From contig DASVHL010000048.1 in assembly GCA_036382575.1 (NCBI GenBank), positions 1-31,991 of the forward strand: a DNA stretch of 31,991 nt. Direction: 5' to 3'. The notes under the pieces are model-generated. The model made no database searches. It was not told the origin of the DNA and saw only the letters and a program-made list of their open reading frames with translations. The stretch comes from UBA6022 sp036382575 (GTDB lineage Bacteria; Patescibacteriota; Saccharimonadia; Saccharimonadales; Saccharimonadaceae). The position numbers and the translations under genes are program-made. Positions 29,734 to 31,991 of this stretch are shown piece after piece. Position 1 is the first letter of the stretch; each line of letters opens with the position of its first letter.

Positions 29734-29809
29734 TGGTGGGGCTGGATGGAATCGAACCATCTACCAAGTGGTTATGAGCCGCCTGCTCTAACCGATGAGC
29801 TACAGCCCC
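29734..29809 (-). tRNA. tRNA-Ile2 (anticodon CAU, lysidine type)
   Basis: On the minus strand the cloverleaf is: acceptor GGGGCTG/CAGCCCC, D-arm GCTC/GAGC, anticodon loop CTCATAA, T-arm GATGG/CCATC with TTCGATT, then A73 and encoded CCA (29736-29734). The AGGCG...CTCATAA...CTTGG context resembles E. coli ileX rather than elongator Met. TilS would convert C34 to lysidine. The anticodon stem (GGCGG with CCACT) has a C29-A41 mismatch. An elongator Met assignment is less likely but possible. Confidence 0.88.
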
Positions 29810-29821
29810 ATACCTTTGAAC

Positions 29822-29854
29822 ATTATAGCCTAATGATCTTTGCTAGGCTATAAT
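29822..29854. promoter_or_regulatory. Symmetric divergent promoter between tRNA-Ile2 and ftsB
   Basis: ATTATAGCCTA (29822-29832) and TAGGCTATAAT (29844-29854) form a perfect 11-bp inverted repeat with an 11-base spacer. TATAAT reads outward on both strands (minus 29827-29822, plus 29849-29854). The minus box would start the tRNA transcript near 29815; the plus box lies 15 bases before the FtsB-like start. Confidence 0.6.
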
Positions 29855-29869
29855 AAGCGGTGAAACGCA

Positions 29870-30316
29870 ATGAAAAAAATCAACATCCGTCGCCTTTATT
29901 ATCATATTCGCCACCGTTATTTTACGATGAACAATATTGTCGTGGGCGTGGCCTTGTTGATTGGTGCTAGCTGGGCATGGTCATCAATCGGCGCGATGCA
30001 GCGTAATTATGATCTACAAAAAACAATCGATAGCAAACAACGGCAATTGAAACTGGCTGAATTACAAACGAAAAACCTACAATACGAGCAGCGTTACTAC
30101 AAGAGTGCTGAATATCAGGAATTAGAAGTCCGCAAGCGTCTAGGTTTGGCTAATCCTGGTGAGAATGTCCTGTTGCTACCACCCAATAGTGAGCAGGCAA
30201 AGAGTGCCGATGCGGTCCTTACTAAGAAAGTCGCTGCGACACTTGAGCCAGTGAGTAATTTCCAACAGTGGATGAATTTCTTGTTTGGTGGTAACCACCG
30301 TAGTTTGCAAAAGTAA
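29870..30316 (+). CDS. FtsB/DivIC-like septum formation protein
   Basis: The 148-residue protein has a basic cytoplasmic N-terminus, one transmembrane helix (about 22-40), and an external coiled coil (about 47-82) with YDLQKTIDSKQRQLKLAELQ. Next comes SAEYQELEVRKRLGLANPGE and VLLLPP, the FtsB/DivIC signature after the coiled coil. A C-terminal extension ends in FQQWMNFLFGG. It should act in the divisome with FtsL and FtsQ/DivIB. It has a divergent promoter facing tRNA-Ile2 and a leader of about 9 nt. Confidence 0.85.
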   Translation: MKKINIRRLYYHIRHRYFTMNNIVVGVALLIGASWAWSSIGAMQRNYDLQKTIDSKQRQLKLAELQTKNLQYEQRYYKSAEYQELEVRKRLGLANPGENVLLLPPNSEQAKSADAVLTKKVAATLEPVSNFQQWMNFLFGGNHRSLQK

Positions 30317-30341
30317 TTCTGATCTGTTAAGATGGATGATG

Positions 30342-30408
30342 TATCGCGGTTTGGAGTAGTATGTTAGCTCCCGTTTGATCAATCGCTCATAACCTTGGTT
30401 ATGTAGCA
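30342..30408 (+). pseudogene. Degenerate partial copy of the initiator tRNA
   Basis: TATCGCGG, TGGAG, AGT, TG and AGCTC appear in the same order and spacing as in the 5' half of tRNA-fMet at 30438 (about 24 of 30 positions match), and CTCATAACC, the anticodon loop, follows after an insertion. The anticodon stem and T-arm are not kept. Instead CATAACC/GGTTATG forms a 7-bp hairpin. It looks like a decayed tandem tRNA duplicate or a tRNA-derived element. Confidence 0.5.
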
Positions 30409-30437
30409 GACGATAGACCACAAAATACGACATATAT

Positions 30438-30515
30438 CGCGGGGTGGAGCAGTCTGGTCAGCTCGTGTGGCTCATAACCACAAGGTCGTAGGTTCAAATC
30501 CTACCCCCGCAACCA
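30438..30515 (+). tRNA. Initiator tRNA-fMet (CAU)
   Basis: The cloverleaf has acceptor CGCGGGG/CCCCGCA with the C1-A72 mismatch that marks initiators, D-arm GAGC/GCTC with an A11-U24 pair, anticodon loop CTCATAA, T-arm GTAGG/CCTAC with TTCAAAT, and encoded CCA. The anticodon stem is TGTGG/CCACA. The three G-C pairs (29-41, 30-40, 31-39) typical of bacterial initiators are therefore reduced to two; pair 29-41 is U-A. The D-loop is one base longer than in E. coli. Confidence 0.97.
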
Positions 30516-30523
30516 AATTTATT

Positions 30524-30556
30524 AAAAGAGACTTCTATGGAAGTCTCTTTTTGTTT
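30524..30556. terminator. Bidirectional terminator
   Basis: A perfect 12-bp stem AAAAGAGACTTC/GAAGTCTCTTTT (30524-30535 with 30540-30551) has a tetraloop and T tails on both strands. It separates tRNA-fMet from the convergent flippase-like gene. Confidence 0.92.
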
Positions 30557-30571
30557 GGCTTTTGAGTTGGT

Positions 30572-31498
30572 TTACTTCAGTTTCGCAATCAATAGAGCAA
30601 TAAGTCCGATAATTACTCCAAGCGCCAATGTTACAAATCGCATAATGAGCGTTAGGGCTACGGCAGCAGGTATAGATGCACCGAGAAGAATAAGAATGCC
30701 GACTGTTCCTTGTTCATTCACACCGATGCCACCAGGTAAGAAGCTGATGTTCTGCAAGACAGTAGGTAACGTAAATGCAACGACTGCATGAGTAAAATCG
30801 AGATGGATGCCAATGTCATTAGCGACGATAAATAGCAGGGTACTGGCGATTAATGTGGATATAAATCCACTTAGTATGAGCGTTACGAGGCTTTTGCCAC
30901 TAAGCAGTGTTTTGTTCCTTAGGATAAAAGCCTGGTATTTAGAACGGGCAAAATTAACAAATGGTAACTTATTCAAGATCCGGTGACTCTTTACCGCTGT
31001 GCGCCTGGCACTGACAAGGACAAAGATGGCGAGATAGAGCAACAACAATCCGCACACGATTAGTATGTATTGATTTAAGATGACCGCGCTAATCAACGCA
31101 AGTACAATCATGGCGATGTTTTCGGTAAAAGACTGAATAAAGACGATCGAGATACCTTTAGCTTTTGGTACGTCACCATGTTCCTTTAATGTGACGACGC
31201 GATAGGCCTCGCCAGCGGGGAGTAGTGATATCGGTTGTGCGGTGAAATATGCCATTACCGTTTTTGACAGCGAGCGGGGCTCGTTTAAAACACCCAACAT
31301 GTAGTAATAACGGATAATTCGTGCCACGTAATACGCCACACCCATAACAAAGATTGAGACATAGCTCATTCCGTTTAATCGAGAGAAATAAGGTGTTACA
31401 TCACGCCAGGGGACAAAAAATGCGCCGACAGTGAGTAGCAGCAATCCGAATGCGAGCGGTGCATATTTGAGAAGATTTGTGACTGTTGATTGATTCAT
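30572..31498 (-). CDS. Flippase-like / lysylphosphatidylglycerol synthase TM-domain protein (UPF0104)
   Basis: The 308-residue protein has about eight hydrophobic helices and the UPF0104/LPG_synthase_TM pattern. This includes the LLPAGEAYRVVTLKEHG loop, the long central helices and the signature LPGGIGVNEQGTVGILIL near the C-terminus. Family members include the membrane half of MprF and flippases for glycolipids. There is no catalytic aminoacyl-transfer domain, so a role in lipid or polyprenol-linked sugar transport is more likely than lysylation. A T-rich promoter region with TATATAA lies upstream, without a clear Shine-Dalgarno. The gene is divergent from the kinase at 31617. Confidence 0.85.
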   Translation of the reverse strand: MNQSTVTNLLKYAPLAFGLLLLTVGAFFVPWRDVTPYFSRLNGMSYVSIFVMGVAYYVARIIRYYYMLGVLNEPRSLSKTVMAYFTAQPISLLPAGEAYRVVTLKEHGDVPKAKGISIVFIQSFTENIAMIVLALISAVILNQYILIVCGLLLLYLAIFVLVSARRTAVKSHRILNKLPFVNFARSKYQAFILRNKTLLSGKSLVTLILSGFISTLIASTLLFIVANDIGIHLDFTHAVVAFTLPTVLQNISFLPGGIGVNEQGTVGILILLGASIPAAVALTLIMRFVTLALGVIIGLIALLIAKLK

Positions 31499-31616
31499 AG
31501 TACGTTTTTATATAATAGTCGACATTCTCTGTTAAAGACAGTGCTTTGGCGCTTTGGGCGGAAAGACTATAGTATAATAAGTTGTAGTAAGTATTAGATT
31601 ATTTCGGAGGTTAGGT

Positions 31617-31991
31617 ATTTCTAAAAAAGATATGCCCGTGCCTCATACGAAGGCCGAGCTACAGACTGCACACAAGAGAACTCTTACAGAACTTGAACGT
31701 TATAAGATTCTGGTTGAGAGTGTCCAAGATTATGCCATCTTCTTTATGGATCCCGAAGGCTACATTCAGACCTGGAATAGAGGCGCTGAAAAAAATAAAG
31801 GCTACACTCATGATGAAATTATCGGAAAGCATTTCTCGATATTCTATTCTGATCAAGATAATGCTGATCAAAAACCTGCACGCGAATTAGAGATTGCTAA
31901 AAAAGTTGGCCGCGTTGAAGACGAAGACTGGCGCTACCGCAAAGATGGAAGTAAATTTTGGGCCAACGTTGTCATTACCGCACTCTACGAT
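31617..31991 (+). CDS. PAS sensor histidine kinase, N-terminal part (3' truncated), probable AUU start
   Basis: The frame is open to the right edge, giving 125 visible residues. A PAS domain covers about 25-125: DPEGYIQTWNRGAEKNKGYT, then DEIIGKH, VEDEDWRYRKDGSKFWA and V-I-T-A-L-Y. It is a close relative of the PAS domain of the kinase at 6671 (same YAIF-x2-DP-x-GYI-x-TWN, IIGKH, VED-x-DW). The GGAGG site (31606-31610) lies six bases before ATT 31617 but 21 bases before the first ATG at 31632, so an AUU start is indicated. TATAAT (31573-31578) is a candidate promoter. The kinase core is inferred from the paralogue. Confidence 0.82.
   Translation, partial: MSKKDMPVPHTKAELQTAHKRTLTELERYKILVESVQDYAIFFMDPEGYIQTWNRGAEKNKGYTHDEIIGKHFSIFYSDQDNADQKPARELEIAKKVGRVEDEDWRYRKDGSKFWANVVITALYD

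Noticed and set aside
30342..30408. Second functional initiator tRNA
   Set aside because: The anticodon stem does not pair and no T-arm with TTC follows, so only a decayed partial copy is supported.
1..31991. CRISPR array, insertion sequence or prophage
   Set aside because: No regularly spaced short repeats, transposase, integrase or phage structural genes are visible; protein repeats at 3884-5944 are coding.
1..31991. Recoding of UGA as glycine
   Set aside because: UGA ends several well-bounded genes here, including msrA and the secreted protein at 21831, with 4-bp overlaps to the next start.

Overview
The window looks like a chromosome segment of a Patescibacteria (CPR) bacterium, most likely Candidatus Saccharibacteria (TM7). 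This is inferred from gene content and style: compact genes with 4-bp overlaps, a CarS-like CDP-lipid synthase in a bacterium, an FtsB-like protein of the CPR type, a MutY relative without cysteines, Asn/Thr-rich repeat surface proteins, and many short lineage-specific proteins. UGA is used as a stop (for example at 931-929, 20441-20439 and 22365-22367), which argues against the UGA-recoding Absconditabacteria and Gracilibacteria. No rRNA or other decisive marker is present, so the assignment is not proven.

Layout. 1-2900: the end of an anchored surface protein, a YdeI/OmpdA-like protein, small membrane and stress proteins, a single-domain response regulator and two tiny ORFs. 2900-6300: a three-gene cell-surface cluster. 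It holds a membrane-anchored Ser-rich protein, a secreted two-repeat protein, and a 597-aa four-repeat protein with a C-terminal anchor; the last two share an Asn/Thr/Gly repeat motif. 6290-12400: a signalling block with two soluble PAS histidine kinases, two receiver proteins, a small membrane protein, a Crp/Fnr regulator and a CorA-type transporter. 12400-16600: a short intergenic transcript candidate, an AbrB-MFS operon, a DsbA-like oxidoreductase and a CBS-domain protein. 16678-24370: AspRS, a DUF948-like/YtxH pair, a repair cluster (MsrA, metallo-hydrolase, AlkA, divergent MutY-like), a secreted/membrane pair, MscS and a zinc-motif protein. 24369-31500: MurC, small lineage proteins, a lipid cluster (CDP-alcohol phosphatidyltransferase, CarS-like, DAG kinase-like), tRNA-Ile2(CAU), FtsB, initiator tRNA and a flippase-like membrane protein. 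A further PAS kinase runs off the right edge.

Three regulatory themes stand out. First, TGTnA-N6-TnACA sites of Crp type lie upstream of the small ORFs at 2583, of the surface cluster and of the crp gene itself, which suggests an autoregulated regulon controlling the cell surface. Second, many housekeeping genes have a -10 box exactly 6-9 bases before the start codon and no Shine-Dalgarno, so their mRNAs should be leaderless; exported and stress genes instead carry strong AAGGAGG sites. Third, several divergent promoters are symmetric, including one AGTATACT palindrome that serves as the -10 box for two opposed leaderless genes. All statements come from reading the sequence; no database search was run.
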